The notes below the pieces were generated by a model. The model saw nothing but the letters and a program-made list of their open reading frames with translations. It was not told the origin of the DNA and did not search any database. The translations under genes were made by a program, and so were the position numbers. A DNA stretch of 64,000 bases from Bubalus kerabau. Taxonomy: Eukaryota; Chordata; Mammalia; Artiodactyla; Bovidae. Shown piece after piece: positions 28,501 to 43,500 of the stretch (position 1 is the first letter of the stretch; each line of letters opens with the position of its first letter). Where the stretch lies: the NCBI RefSeq assembly GCF_029407905.1, contig NC_073646.1, positions 15,456,001 to 15,520,000 on the forward strand. The letters run 5' to 3'.

Positions 28501-31500
28501 CTCCCCAGGCCTCACCTGGGGGATGATGGTGACCCTGGACCGCAAGGTGTGCAGCCCCACTTGGGCGATGGGGACCCCGTCGATCCAGATCCCGCCCTCA
28601 GCCGCCTCCACGAGCCGCAGCAGGCCCCCGGCCAGGGAGGACTTTCCGGCCCCTGTCCTGCCAACGATGCCCACCTGCCAGGGGATGGGATGGCATGGCC
28701 TGTTTCAACCAGGCCTGGCCAGAAGGCAGGCCACAGAGGGTTCCTGGACATGCACCCAAGGTCCATCCATCTATCATCATCTTTTGTGCATCCGTCCTTC
28801 TATCTGCCCATCCGTCCTTCCATCTGCCCAACCTGTCCATATATCCATCCATCAATCTGCCCAACCATCTGTCTGTGAGTTTGTCTCTATCTTTCCTCAT
28901 CCTGATATATCTCTCCCATCTTTTCATTCATTTCCCCACCCTTCCTTCTGCTCCTTCATCCTTCCATCCTTTCCTATCCTTTCATCCACACCACTCCATC
29001 ATTCTCATCTTCCCTTCCATCCCATGTCACCTGTTAATGTCCCATCCTTCTCTCAGTCGCCCTTCCGCCTATCCCACCCTTCCTTCCAACTACACTGATC
29101 CTTTCATCTGTCCATCCTTTCTTCCACACACCATCCTTCAATGCATACTCCTTCCTTCTGTCTCTTTCACTCCACCCTATCCATCCATCCATCCTTCCAT
29201 CCATGCCTCTTCCTTCCTTCCATCCAGCCCCCAACCCCAGCCATCCATCCTTCATCCTTCCATCTACCTGCCCATCTTTTAATCCATCCCCCATCCTTTC
29301 TTGACATTTTGTGGGGGATCAACACGGTTTAATAAATGAATGAAGCATCTGTGCCACCCACTGTATGACAGGCACTCTTTAAGGCAACAGGAATACAGAA
29401 ATTAAGGAGTCCCTGCCCCAAAGGGCTCACCATCTGGTCTTGGAAATAGCACCCTTGAGAAAACTTTATTTTAACACAGTGTGATGCACAAGCCCTTTCT
29501 ATAGTCAAGCTCTGGCCCTGCAGCAATGGAGGCAAGCATGGAGCTGCTGTTCATGTTGCCTGGGATGGAGATTGATCAGAGAAGGCTTCATGGAGGAGGG
29601 GATACTTGAGCGGAATCTTGAAGGATAAGCAGGAGTTCAGGGAGGGCGAAGGTTCCAGCTGAATGATACCAAGTACTCAGCTGTAACCTCTCCGAGAGCA
29701 CCACCGTGTGTGCATCTGGCCTAGAGGCCGCTGCTCCCCAAATGTTGCCTAATCCCTTGTAGGACAGTGAGTGAAGTGGGTAGCTGGGTAGGGCCTTGAA
29801 TGCCAAGCTCAGGAGTTTGGGTTTTACCAGAAGAATGTGAGGAGGGAGGGAGGTCTGGAGCAGGGAAATGATGCGCTCAAATCAAGATCACAGGAAAACA
29901 TGCTGGAGGGTGTGAAACAGGAGGTTGGGGGGCCTGGAGCAGTTGGGGGGAGGGCAGAGAGGAAGTACCACTGTGTGGGGAGGGTAGAGAAGGATTCAGG
30001 GATTCCGTGAAGCAGCCTGACTAGGCATCTGTAAATAGAATGATGCTAGGCTTGATGTTGGAGTAAAAATGCAAATAATCATGAATAAAAAAGAATTGGT
30101 GAATACTTTTATAGCACTTGCTATGTGCCAGGTAGGCACTGCTCTATTCAGTTTCTATGTATTAACCCAGTTAAATTTCTCAACAGCTCTAGGAGGTTGA
30201 CATTATTATTCCCATTATTACAGATAAGAAAACTGAGACCAAAGCATGCAGTGACTTGCCCAAGGTCAGCCATAGCAAAGCCAAAAATGGAGCCCACGCA
30301 AACTGGATAATATGTGGAACAGTCAACACAGCACACAGCACATAGTAGGTGTTCAACTAATGACAGAGGAAAAAGAAAGAAGTTGGGGAGATGCTTCATT
30401 ATCTGAGACATCAAGAAGGTGAGTGGTTTCACCAAGAAGGAAGTTGGTCTGGGGAAGATAGTAAGTTCCATCGAGGGAGTGAGGGGTCTGGAGACTGGGG
30501 ACCTGAGGTGGGGAGGGAAGGAGGGAGCTGGTGCTAAGGACCTGGACCCTGGGGTGATGCCCAGCCTGGCCACCATGAGGAGGGAGTTGTAGGTGAGCCA
30601 CTCACCTTCTCTCCTGCGTTGATCTTGAAGGACACGCCCCGCACAGCCAGCGGGAGCTCGGGTCGGTATCTCAGCCCAAAATCCCGGAACTCAATCTGCC
30701 CCCTACGAGGCCAGGGCGGGTGGGCTGCACAGGTAAGTGGCTTCCAGGGAGCCTGAGGCAGGAGGGGACACTGGGTCAGGGGAACCTTTCTCCAGGCTTC
30801 TCATGAAATGGCCTGCCTCTCTGATCCTCAGTTTCCTCATCTGTAAAATGGGCATGCATGCTAAGTCACTTTAGTCACATCTGACTCTTTGGGACCCCAC
30901 AGACTATAGCCCGCCAGGCTCCTCTGTCTATGGAATTCTCCAGGCAAGAACACTGGAATGGGTTACCATGCCCTCCTTCAGGGGAGCTTCCCAACCCAGG
31001 TCGATCATGTCTCCTGCACTGCCAGGTGGATTCTTTACCTCGTAGTGCCACCTGGGAAGCCCCATAAAATGGGCATATTTATTGCTATTCTCTAGGGTTC
31101 TTACGGGGCATAGACTATAGCAAGGCTAAAAACAAATAATATTGAGTATTGTGAAAATTATAATGGTGTTGGCTACTCTTTAAATTATTATTATTAGCCA
31201 GTATTAACTGTCAAATAATATTCTTTCACTAATAGAGGTAGATACTCTCCTTTTTTCTTAATGAAAAGGGCAACTCTGCGCAGTGTGGAGACTGGCGCTG
31301 CCATACGCTATTCCTGTGACCTTAAACAGGTCATTCCACTCTCTTGAGCCTTGACTTTCCCATCCATGAAATGGGGCTAATCAGAGCGGTGGACATGTGT
31401 TGAGCATTTACGGTGTATTGGACTCGGTATGAAGTCCTTTACTGTGGGATGACCTCACCCCGAACTGTTAGGCTGCTGCTGTGTTTCTCTTCTGCTCCTA

Positions 31501-34500
31501 CAATGCTGCCGTTATGTTTCAGTAAAACCAACCTCATGGACTGTAGCCTGCCAGGCTCCTCTGTCCATGGAATTCTCCAGGCAAGAATACTGAAGTAGGC
31601 TGCCATTTCCTTCTCCAGGGGATCTTCCCAATCCAGGGATCAAACTCAAGTTTCCCGCACACTGCAGGCAGATTCTTTACCATCTGAATCACCAGGGAAG
31701 CCTCCAACTATCATGTTACTATCATGCTATTGCTATGTTTCTATAATGTTGCCATCATGTCACTATCATGCTGTTACTCATGGTGCCCTGTCATTCAGAG
31801 TGCCCTGCTGTGCCTAAGCTAGGAAGCAGAGGAACCAGGATTTGACCTCGTTCCAGACCCTACCCTCTTAACTATGACTGCCGCCTTGGCTGTGACTCTG
31901 GTCTACAGTGGTGGGGGCCCTGAAGCCAACGGCAGATGTCAGCCTGGGTCCGCCATCCTCTGCTGCGAAGCCCGGATGGGACCTGCTGCCCCGCCCCGCC
32001 TCCCGCCCGTCACCTCCTTGGGCGTCTGGGCGTAGTCCTTCAATCGCTCCACCGACACAATGCTGCTCTCCAGGTCTGTCCAGCTGCGAACGGCCCACTG
32101 CAGCGTCTGGGTCACCTGGTGCAAGAAGACCCCTCAGGACAGCATCAGCAAGACCACCCCATAGGTGAGGCAGGGGCTGGGAGGTAGGACCCAGGGCAAA
32201 CAAGGGGGCAGAGTTTGACTGTAGCCACAAGGACCCCTTTAGTCAAACTGGAGTATGTGGACCAGAAACGAGCCCTCAGACACCAGCTTGTCCAATCCTT
32301 CTTGAAGCAGGTAGGGAGACAGGACCAGAGAGGGCGCACAGCCCTCCCAGGGACACCCAGCAGGGCCCAGGCCCGCTGACTTCCATTCAGAGAGGACTCC
32401 TTCCACTGATTTCCGTCACACCGGGAACCTCACTGAGCTCCTCACCAGGGCCCACTTGCCCTGTCTGCACCAGCCCTGCCCCCAGCCCGCCCAACCTCTC
32501 CCTCTAAGCTTGCCCTCAAACACTCTCTCCAGCCACACCGCCTTTTGTGCTGTTCCTCTAACACCAGTCACACCTCTCCCCCCATGCCAGGGCCTTTCCT
32601 CCTGCTGATGCCACACCAGGACCACCTTCCACTTCCCTTCCCCGTCATCCCACTCGAGAGTTGCAGATCTTAGGCTCCCTCCTCAGAGACGCCTCTGGAC
32701 CACGCGCTAGAAAAGCACCCTCCCGTCAGTCAGGCTCCTCCTCCTACTTGCTGCATCCTTAAGCTTAGTTGCCTCAACTATAGAATGAGGACAATAACAG
32801 TACCCCTGAGGGGGCCATGGGCAGGACCGAATGAGCTAGTGTTATAAAGCCCTTAGAACAATGTCTCATTCACAGTGAATGCTACTTGCATATGCACGTG
32901 TGTTTATATATGTTTTTTTCCTTCCCTTAGAAGTGAAAAAAGTGAAAGTGTTAGTCGCTCAGTCGTGTCTAACTCTTTGTGACTCACACACTGGAGCCTG
33001 CCAGGCTCCTCTGTCCATGGGATTCTACAGGAAAGAATACTGGACTGGGTTGCCATTCCCTTCTCCAGGGGATGTTCCTGACCCAGGGGTCAAACCCAGG
33101 TCTCCTGCATTGCAGGCAGATTCTTTACTGTCTGAGCCACTAGGGAAGCCATCCTTTACAGATGTCATAACCTGACACTAGATATTGTTATTAAGAGTTA
33201 ACAAAACATTAACAACACGCTGGAAATGGACTCTATATGTTATCTCAATGAATCTTTACAACATCTAGAAGGAAGGGGTTACTGCCCATTTTTTGGAGGA
33301 GTACACTGAGGCTCCAAGAGGGAAGAAGAGTCTTGCCCGAGGTCCAGCCTAGGCTCTGGCAGAGCCGTGTTTTCCTCAGTGGCTGGTAGGCTGGACTCAG
33401 GTCCTTGAAGGTCCCCCTGGCAGGGGTCTGCGTCCACTCTACCCACAGCCTAGAGCCCAGGTTGGGGGGTGTCTGGAGTACCTGGAGGGCGGCAGAGACA
33501 GAGAAGCCCACGAGGCCGGGGCTGAGGTGGGCCTTGCTCAGCACAGCACACAGGGCAGCCACGAACACCAGCCCGTTCCCCACCAGCTCCAGGTTGGCAG
33601 CGAGCCACCTGCAAAGGGACAGGTAAGAGTAGCGTCAGTGGGGGCCTCTCGAGGGACACCTGCTTCCCTGGGCACAAGGGCTGTGCCAGCTCGAGTGCCC
33701 ACAGGGTCCCGGCTATGATCTCCTCCACACCCAGGCCCTGCCCGAGCTCGGAGGGTAGGGGAGGCCCAGGCTGCACCATCTCGCCTGAGCCCAGCTCAGA
33801 AGCCAGCACACAGTAGGTACTCAAGTAAGCTCTGCTTTTTGTCCCTGGGCTGTGGCGAGCCACATCCTGTGTTCCCCCTGCCTGAACCCCACCTCCATCT
33901 TCACCTGACCAACATCCTACCCTCACACAAGTCAGCTCAGATATCATCTCCTCGGAGAGCCCTTCAGACCACTCCTTCCTTCTATCACTCTCAAAAACTA
34001 AACTAATCTGTCCTTGACTGTCGGCCTCCATCAGCAGATCGTGAGCTCCATGAGGGCAGCAACTTCATCTCGTTCATGGCTCTGTCCCCACCGAGAACCC
34101 AGCACAGGATCCAGCACATAGTGGGTGCTCAACAAATATATATCAAGTGGCTGAAGAAATACACACCCCTTTTATTGCATTCCTGCTCTACCATCCATTT
34201 GTTTATTCATTCGTTCAGCAGATGTGTATTAGGCACCTACTGTGTGCCACACATGCAGGAGATGCTGGGGACAAGATAAAAAGCCCTGTCTTCAGGGAGC
34301 TCTGGGTTTCACTGCACATAACACCTAGTCCTCCTAACAACACCACGGTGGGGAGACTCTTGTCGCCAATGGACAGATGAGGACACGGGGACTCAAAGGG
34401 TCCAAGTCCACACACATAATAAACACAGTGATTTGAAGCCACATCTGCCTGATTGAGGGTCTGCCACTTCCTTGATGGCTGACCTTGGGGGAGTCCCTTC

Positions 34501-37500
34501 ACTTCTTTCCTCCTTGGCTTACCCATCTGTGGGATGAAATAATATCTGGCTTATTACAGTTGAGAGGATTAAATGAGATACACCCGCCGTATATGGTGCA
34601 GAAGTCATTGACCTCTGGACAAAGTAGGTGCTTCCTAAATGTTTGTAAGGTTCCTCCTCCCTAGGCTAGGACCCCAGGAAGGGGCCAGGACAGGTCCCCC
34701 AAAGGGCAGATGGAGTTGAGACACTACCCACAGCTACAGAGCTTCACAGCCCCAGCTGGCTGGGGACCTGGGCAGAAAAGAGAGGAACTGACATTTACTG
34801 AATTCACATCTGCTATGGGCTTGCCCTTCTCCACACTCTGGCATCACACTGCCTGGATTCAAATCCTGATTCCACCACATATTTGCTGTGTGGCCCTGGG
34901 AAAGTTCCTAAATCTCTCTGTGCCTAAGAGTCATCCTCTGGGAAAGAGTCTCTGCCTGGTGGCGTTGCTAAAAGGATTCAATCAATTAACCCACAGAAGA
35001 TGCTCAGGACTGTGCTGGGTATGTGGTGAGCATGTTACAAGTATTAGCTATATTTGTTTAGTCTCAACAGCCACTCCACGAGTGCAAACCCACTTTAACG
35101 AATGAGGCTCAGAGAGGTTATGTGACTTGCCCAAGATCACCCAGCTAGCAAGTTGGAGAGCTGGGATTTGCACCCGTGTCTGTCTGTTCTCAAAGCTGGG
35201 GTTCTTATTCTTGCTTAGTACTGAAAGGAGGCTGACGATGTTTATGTAGCTCCTTTGTCATCAAGGCAAAGAGGGTTCTGCCCTTTTTCTGACATCTGTA
35301 CCTCCTGCCCACCTGCTGTTGGGGAACCCCAGGCCAATCTGCATCTGCTCATATGTGAGCCGTGTGCACCCCTGGGATCTAGGCTCTGTTTACCCTCGAC
35401 TCGCGGTGTGACCCTGGGCAGGCCACTTGACCTCTCTGGCCACACAGTATGACATTCTCTCATTCTCAGGGGACACAGATGGATTACAGGGTCTTTTCTG
35501 ACCCCTTCCTACCTGTCAGCCACCAGCCGCGGGAAACTGACTCTCTGGCTTTCATCCACGTGGGCGTCATTCTGAGCCGCAAAGGGGCCCTGGGCCCGGA
35601 AGGCCCTGACCACCGGCCCACCCTGGAATGTCTCGGCCACATGAGAACATACATATGAGTATCTGGCTGACTCCAGGCGTCTGAGCTGGCACGAGCTGGC
35701 CACGTATAGGCTCTGAAGCAGGATGGCAGAGAAGTCACAAACACAGAGAGAGTCTGAGAAGCAGAGGGAGTTGTTACCAGCTAGCTGTATGACCGTGGGT
35801 CAGCTGCCTCTCCTCTCTGGGCTCCAGTGTCCTTGCAGAATCAGAGTTCCATGGGTCATTTTAAAAATCACCTGGGAAGCCTCAAAAACTCCCAGTGCCT
35901 CATCCCAGAACTATTAAGTCGGAATTTCTGGCATCATCAGCATGGCTTTGGAATTTTTCAAAAGCCTTCAAGTGAGTCTCAAGCACACCCAGGGTGGAGA
36001 AACCACTAATCTGTTGTACATGTCTCATTCTCAGCTCCAAGACCAACTGCTTCACTCAGGGCCAGTCATTGTGGGAACAAAGCCACAACAGGCAAGGAAG
36101 GCAGCTGGACAAGTCGAATGCATTCACTTAACTCGAGGATTACATGTCGGGTGCTGGGAACACAGTGATGAACACAATGTATGTTGTTATCTGCTTTGAC
36201 ACGGGAAGTGTTGTACAGCTGGCAGGTGGGGAGGAACCTGCCTTTGTGATCACCGGGCTGCATGCCAGGCTCTTTCCGAATACAGCTGACTCTTGAACAA
36301 CATGGGTCTGAACTGCATGAGTTCACTTATTTGTGGATTTTTAGTAAATCTCAATGGGAGAAGGCAATGGCACCCCACTCCAGTACTGTTGCCCGGAAAA
36401 TCCCATGGATGGAGGAGCCTGGTAGGCTGCAGTCCATGGGGTCGCTAAGAGTTGGACACGACTGAGCGACTTCCCTTTCACTTTCCACTTTCATGCATTG
36501 GAGAAGGACATGGCAACCCACTCCAGTGTTCTTGCCTGGAGAATCCCAGGGACGGGGGAGCCTGGTAGGCTGCAGTCCTTGGGGTTGCACAGAGTTGGAC
36601 ACGACTGAAGCGACTTAGCAGCAGCAGCAGCAGCAGCAGTAAATCTCAATAGTAAATACTACACTACAACACGACCCACGCTTGGCTGAATCTGTGGATA
36701 CGAAGGAACTGTGTATACAGAGGAGTGACTGGAACTCAGAAGCACATTTTCAATAGCAAGGAGGGTTGGTGCCTCTAATCTCTATGTTGTTCAAGGGTGA
36801 ACTGCAGCATTTGGTCATGGTGAGGTGGGCATTTGGAGGTGGGCAGTGATGTGAATATAGAAGCTGTAAGCATCGTTCACAGCATATATGTAAGAACACC
36901 AGGGACTCAGAGGGATTAAGAAGTGGCCCAAGCCTCTATAGCACACAAATGCCAGGACCTGGATTCAAATCCATCTCTGCCCAACTCCAAAGCTTCAGAC
37001 AGAGAAAGCAGTTCCTCCCCCAGCTCAAGAGGGTAGAGAAGAGACTTGGGATAGTTGTGGAGGGAAGTGATACCATGGACATTGTCTGGCTATCATGTTG
37101 TTTTTTTCTACTTCTGATTTTTGTCTGGCTACCAAGGTTTTTTTTCTACTTCTGATTTCCTTAAGGGGATGGGAGGTTAGCTGTCAATAATAAGATCTGA
37201 TCAAGGAGGTGGTCACATGACACAGCCCTGCCAGGCAAAGTAAACTATTCCTTTGGTCACAGTGATGAGTTCAGGATGAACATATGCCCCATGAAGGGCC
37301 AATCTGAATCTTCCCTGGAACTGATGTATGATTGCTGAGCTGGAGAAAGGTTGCTTGTGCTGGGGTTGCTGAGGTGGGAGGCTGTAAGTACAGGGTTGCC
37401 ACTGGGCCATCAGGCCTGCCCTCTGGAGAAGGCATGTGTGCAAAATTAGGCCACGCAGAGCTGAATAAGTGATTCTTAAATATTGGCATGGATTGGAATT

Positions 37501-40500
37501 ATCTGGAAGGTTCTTTAAAATCCAGATTTCTGGGCCCCACCTCCATAGTATCTGAATCAGAGGGTCTTGGATGGGGCCCGAGAAGGTGTATTTCTAACTA
37601 GTTCCCAGGTGAAACTGATGCTGCTGTTCTGATCACACACTTCAAGATCCACTAAAGGGTGATATGGAGTGACAGCACCCTGATAACAGCTGATCCCCTA
37701 CACCCTGGGAGCATAAGTCATTGAATTCGGTTCTTGTGTTTAAGCTAATTTCAGTTGGGCTCTGGTTTTAACCACTGAAAGAGTCTAGCCTAATACAACA
37801 GTCTTCAAGAGCTTGCAATGCCTTCTTGGTTTCCAGATCACTGGAGAACAGGAAGCTGATTTCAGTAGCAGCCTGATAAACTGTTAGACATTAAGATGTT
37901 TGATGTGAACATTTGAGAGACAGAGATGAGAATAAGTGTTAGACCATAGTGTCTCTGTCTCTGAGAATTCTTTTAGGGGTGGCCCCTAGATGTCCAGCTG
38001 CGTGGAACCTCTTACAATGAGTCCTGTCCAGAGGAGGAGGTGACCTTGGATGACCCCAGGAGCCTCCTTAAGCTCTCCTTACCTGAAACCCAGCATAGAG
38101 GAGGAGCAGTGGCAGGATGGCCACGACGGCCAGTGGGGTGGTCACTGTCACCACCAGCCCAACTTCCAGGAGTCCGAAGGCATACATCAGTAGAGACCGG
38201 AGTTTGTCTGGGATGTCCACATCTACTATGTCTGTCTCCTTGGAGAAGCGGTTCAGCAGGTTCCCAACGGGCGTCCTCTCAAAGAAGCCAATAGGAGACC
38301 GGGCCACATCCCACAGCAGCCCCCGGAAGAGCAGGCTCGATGCCCGGATCCCACCGAGGAGCACTGTGGCCATGGAGGCAAACAGCCCGATTGCTGGGGA
38401 CAGAGACATCAGGGCATCAGGGCTGGAGACCCCCAAAACCCCATGGTGGCTATCTTATCTTATGACCACCCTGATTATCCCTTGATGGAACCACCACGTA
38501 GAGGGTTGAATAGTGTCCTCCTTCCATATTCATGTCTACCAGGAATCTCAGAAAGCGACCTTATTTGGAAATAGAGTCTTTGAAGATATTATTAGTGAAT
38601 GAGCTTGAGAGGAAATCATCCTGGATTTAGGGCAGGGTCTAAATCCAATGACTGGCGCCATTGGATAAGAAGAGAAGATGCTGTGAATATGGAGGCAGTG
38701 ATGCACCACAAGCCCAGGTATGCCAAGGATGGCCGGCGACCAGTAGAAGCTAGGCGAAAGGCATGGGACAGCTTCTCCTTCAGAGCCTCCAAGAGGGACC
38801 GATTTTTGCTGACCCCCTGACTTTGGACTTCTGGCTTCAGAATTGTGAGAGAATAAAATTTCTGTTGTTCTAAGCTACCAAGCTTGTGGTAATCAGTTTT
38901 ATGGCAGCCCTGTTGTTCTTGTTTAGCCACTTAGTAGTGTCTGACTCTTTTGTGACCTCATGGATCATAGGCTGCCAGGCTTCTCTGTCCATGGGATTAT
39001 TCAAACAAGAATACTGGAGTAAGTTGCCCTTTCCTCCTCCAGGGGATCTTCCTGACCCAGGGATTGAGCCCGCGTCTCTTGCATTGGTAGGTGGATTCTT
39101 TACCCCTAGTGCCACCTTGGGAAGCCCACGGCAGCCTTAGGAAACCCATACACCCACTTCCTCCCAGAGCCCATCTATGTTCTTGGAATGGAGCTAACTT
39201 CATTCTTTGTTTCTAGAGTGGGGAGAATTTCATCCCTGGACAATCCAAACCTCTTCAGTTAGTTCAGGGGTGAACACATGACCCAAGTCAGGCCAATAAG
39301 AGTGAGACCTGGGACTTTGCTAGGACTTTTGGGCAGAGGTGCTCACTTTTTTGAGGTGGCCAGACTGGAGCTGTGAGATACCATCTTGACACCAAAGCAG
39401 GTTGCCTGCCTGCACAGGAAGCTTTCATAGAGGAAGAAAATGAAGCTAATCTTCCAGCATTTGTTGAACCTCTGGATCCAGCCATACCTGAAGCTAGTTA
39501 CCTATGGATTCCAGTCGCATAAGCCAATACGTTCTCTTGTTTAAACTAGGTTGAGACATATAGTTTTCTATAGTTAGTACATTATACCTATATAGTTTTT
39601 AGCTATATTAATTTCAAATAGAGCAGACTTTAGAGTAAGGCAAGTTATCAGGGATAAAGAGGGCATTATATAATGATAAACGTGTCAGTTCTCAAGAAGA
39701 CAGAACAATCCTTAATGTGTACTGCCTAATAACAGGGCATCAAAATATGTGAGGCAAAAACTGGCAGAACTGCAAGGAGAAATAGATGCATTCATTCTCA
39801 TAGTTGGAGACCTCAACTCCTCTCTATAAGAAAAAGACAGACGCAGTGGGCAGAAAATCAGTAAGGACAGAGATGAACTCAACACCACCATCAGTCAACT
39901 GGATACAATGAACATCAACAGATCACTTCATCCAACGGCAGCAGAACACAAATCCCTAAGTTCATATGAAACATTCACTAAGATAGACCACATTCTGGGC
40001 CACAGAAAACACCTTAACAAATTCAAAAGAGGAGAAACTTTACAATGTCTGTTCTCAGACTGCAGTGGAATTACACAAAAACAACAAATACTTGGAAAAT
40101 CCCCAAATACTTGAAGATTAAACAACACATTTCTAAGTAACACACGGGTCAAAGAAGAAACCTCATGAGAAGTCTTAAAATATTTTAAACTAAATGCAAA
40201 TAAGAACACGACTTATCAAATTTGGAGGATGTAGTGAAAACAGTACTTAAAATAAATGGATAGCACTGAACGGGGCTTCCCAGGTGGTGTGAGGGCTAAA
40301 GAACCCGCCTGCCAATGCAGACACATAAGAGATGCAGCTTTGACCCCTGGATGAGAAGATCCCTTGGAGGAGGGCATGGCTACCACTCCAGTATTCTGGC
40401 TTGGAGAATCCCATGGACAGAGGAACCTGGGGGGCTCCAGCCCATAGGGTGGCAAAGAGTCAGACTGAAGCGACTTAGTGAGAGCCTGATAGTACTGAAT

Positions 40501-43500
40501 AAGTATATATTAGAAAAAAAGGAAGCTCTAAAATTCACCATCTGAGCTTTCACCTTAGGAAACTAGAAAAAGAAGAGAAAACTGAAGCCAAAAGGAGCAG
40601 AAGAAAGTGAACAATAAAAAGCACAGTAGAAATCAATGAAATGGAAAACAGGAAATCATTAAGAAAATCAATGAAAACAAAGCCAAGGTCTTTGAAAAGA
40701 TAAAAAAAAATTTTTTAAAGATAAAAAAGATAAGCTTATAGCCAGACTAAGAAAAAAGAGAGAGGAGACAAATTACTAATATCTGAACTTTTAAATAAAA
40801 GGATGTCATTACAGATCCCATGGATATTAAAAGTATAATAAATGAATACTATGAATAACTCTATGCCTATAAATTTGACAACTTAGGAGAAATGGACCAA
40901 TTCCTTGATAGATACAATCTACCTAGACTTATGCAAGAAGAAATAATCTAAGTAGGCCTATTCAGAAGCTATTAGAGAAACTGAATTGATAATAGCTTTC
41001 CAAAACAGAAAGTGCCAGGCTCAGGTGATTTCCTCGTTGAGTTCTAACAAATATTTAAGGAGAAATTATATTAATCTCTACAATCTTTTTCAGATTCTCT
41101 ATAATTTCTTTCAGAGGATTGAAGCAGTGGGAATATTTCCTAACTTATTCTATGAGGTCAGCATTTCCTAAAGCCAGAATCAGACAAACATTACTGCATA
41201 GATCAATATCTCAAAAGAACGGACATGTAAAAATCCTCAACAAAATAACAAATGAAATCCGACAATGTATGAAATGAATTATACATCATGACCAAGTGGA
41301 ATTTATCCCAGATATGCAGAGCTGATTCAACATTTGAAAAATCAATTAATGTAATCTACTACAGAACAGACTAAAGAAGAAAAATTACATGATCATATCA
41401 ATAGATGCAGAAAAAGATTATAAAATCCAGCACTTGTTCATGAAAAAAAAAAACCCTAAACAACAAAAACCTCTTTCAATAACATATGACTACATTAAAT
41501 TAAAAATCTTTTGCACAGTGAAGTAAATTATCAACAAAATGAAAAATTAGCCTACTGAATGGGAGAAGTTATTTGCAAATGATATTTCTGATACGGGGTT
41601 CATATCCCAAATATACTAAGAACTCATCCAACTCAATGTCAGAAAACCAAACAACCCAATTGAAAAATGCACAGAGAATCTGAATGGACATTTTTTCAAA
41701 TACGACATACAGATGGTCAGCAGGTGCTTGAAAAGATGCTCACCATCACTAGTCATCAGGGAAATGTAAATCAAACCACAATGAGATATCATCTCACACC
41801 TGTCAGAATGGCTATTCTCAAAAAGACAACAAAACAAGTGTTGGTGAGGATGTGGAGAAAAGAGGAGCCTTGTGTGCTGTAGAGAGGAGTGTAAACTGGT
41901 GTGGCCACCATGGAAACCTGTATGGGACTCCTCAAACTATTAAAAGTAGACCTTCCATACAATCCAGCAGGTCCACGTCTAGATATTTATTCCCCCAAAA
42001 TGAAAACATTAATTTGAAAAGATATAGGCACCGCTATGCTCATTGCAGTATTATTTACAAAAGCCAAGATAGGGAAGAAACAGAACTGCCCACTGATGGA
42101 TGAATGGATATACAAGATGTAGTATATATCCAATAGAATATGACTCAGCCAAAAAGAAAACTCTTGCCATTTGGGACAACATGGATGGACCTAGAAGGTA
42201 TTATGCTAATTGAAATGACAGAGAAAGACAAATCCTGTGTAATTTGACTTACATGTGGAATCGAAAGAACAAAACAAATAAACAAACATAACTAAACAGA
42301 GTCACACGGAGAGAAAAACAGGAGGTTGCTATAGGAGAGGGGAGTGGAAGGAGGAGAGAAATAGATCAGAGAGGTTAAAAGGGACAGATTTCCCTTTACA
42401 ATATAAATGGGTCAAGAGGTATGAAATATATAGTGTAATATTGTCAATAATTATCTAATATCTTTTTATGGTGACAGAGCATAACTAAGACTTCCCATGG
42501 GCATCATTTTGAAATGCAGACAAATATCAAATTACTATGTTATGTAGCAGGAAACTGGCATGAGACCAATAGTCAACAAGTACCGTAAGGGAAAGTTGAA
42601 AACTTTGAAGAGTAATGTACAACATGATAAACATAATTAGCACTGAAAGTGAAAGTGTTAGTTAGTCATGTCCAACTCTTTGCAACCCCATGGACCGCAG
42701 CCCGCCAGACTCCTCTGTCCATGGAATTCTCCAGGCAAGCATACTGGAGCGGGTTGCCCTTCCCTTCTCCAGGGGATCTTCCCGACCCAGGGATCGAACC
42801 TCGGTCTCCTGCATTGCAGGCATATTCTTTACCATCTGAGCCACCTGGAAGCCCTTATTAACACTGATGTATGTTGTATATGAAAGCTAAGAGAGTAACT
42901 CCTAAGAGTTCTCATCACAAGGAAAAATTGTTAAGTATTTGTTTAACATTTTGTATCTTATACAGAGATGACAGATGTTCACCAAACTTTATGGTAATCA
43001 GTTCATGATGTAAGTCAAATCACAGAGCTGCGTGTCAACTACATCAATAAATGTGGAAGAAAAATATGGTGTAGAACTCAGAAAAAATAAAAAAGACTGT
43101 GTGGTATTGGTGAAAGCACAGACAATCAGATCAATGAAACAGAGGTGAACGTGTAGAGCACAGATAATTGCAGGCAGTGAAACTATTCCATATAACACTC
43201 TAATGGTGGATATATGCCATTATACATTTGTCCAAGCCTATGGGATGCACTGTGTGCAGGTCAGGAAGCAGCAGTTAGAGCTGGACGTGGAACAACAGCC
43301 TGGTTCCGAATAGGAAAAGGAGGATGTCCAGGCTGTGTATTGTCACCCTGCTTCTTTAACTTCTATGCCGAATACATCATGAGAAACGCTGGGCTGGAAG
43401 AAGCACAAGCTGGAATCAAGATTGCCAGGAGAAATATCAATAACCTTAGATATGCAGATGACGCCACCCTTATGGCAGAAAGTGAAGAGGAACTCAAAAG

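Larger units (their letters stand above)
28675..30605 (-). other. ABCC6 intron 27
   Basis: Dominated by a degenerate (ATCC)n tract and L2/MIR-type remnants. I see nothing recognisable in about 29905-30100. Confidence 0.75.
30753..32013 (-). other. ABCC6 intron 26
   Basis: Holds two inverted Bov-tA copies and a MIR-like stretch (about 31285-31440). Confidence 0.75.
39640..43030 (+). mobile_element. Decayed L1 LINE, ORF2 to 3' UTR
   Basis: ORF2-type sequence ('aaaaactggcagaactgca', 'gatgcagaaaaagattata', 'cacaatgagatatcatctc') leads to an L1 3' UTR ('cctaagagttctcatcac'), with two SINEs nested inside. It has many stops and deletions. It lies antisense to ABCC6. Confidence 0.88.

Noticed and set aside
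28262..29282. Long + strand frames rich in Ser/Pro/His
   Set aside because: Translation of the degenerate (ATCC)n tract and of antisense exon 28-29 sequence.
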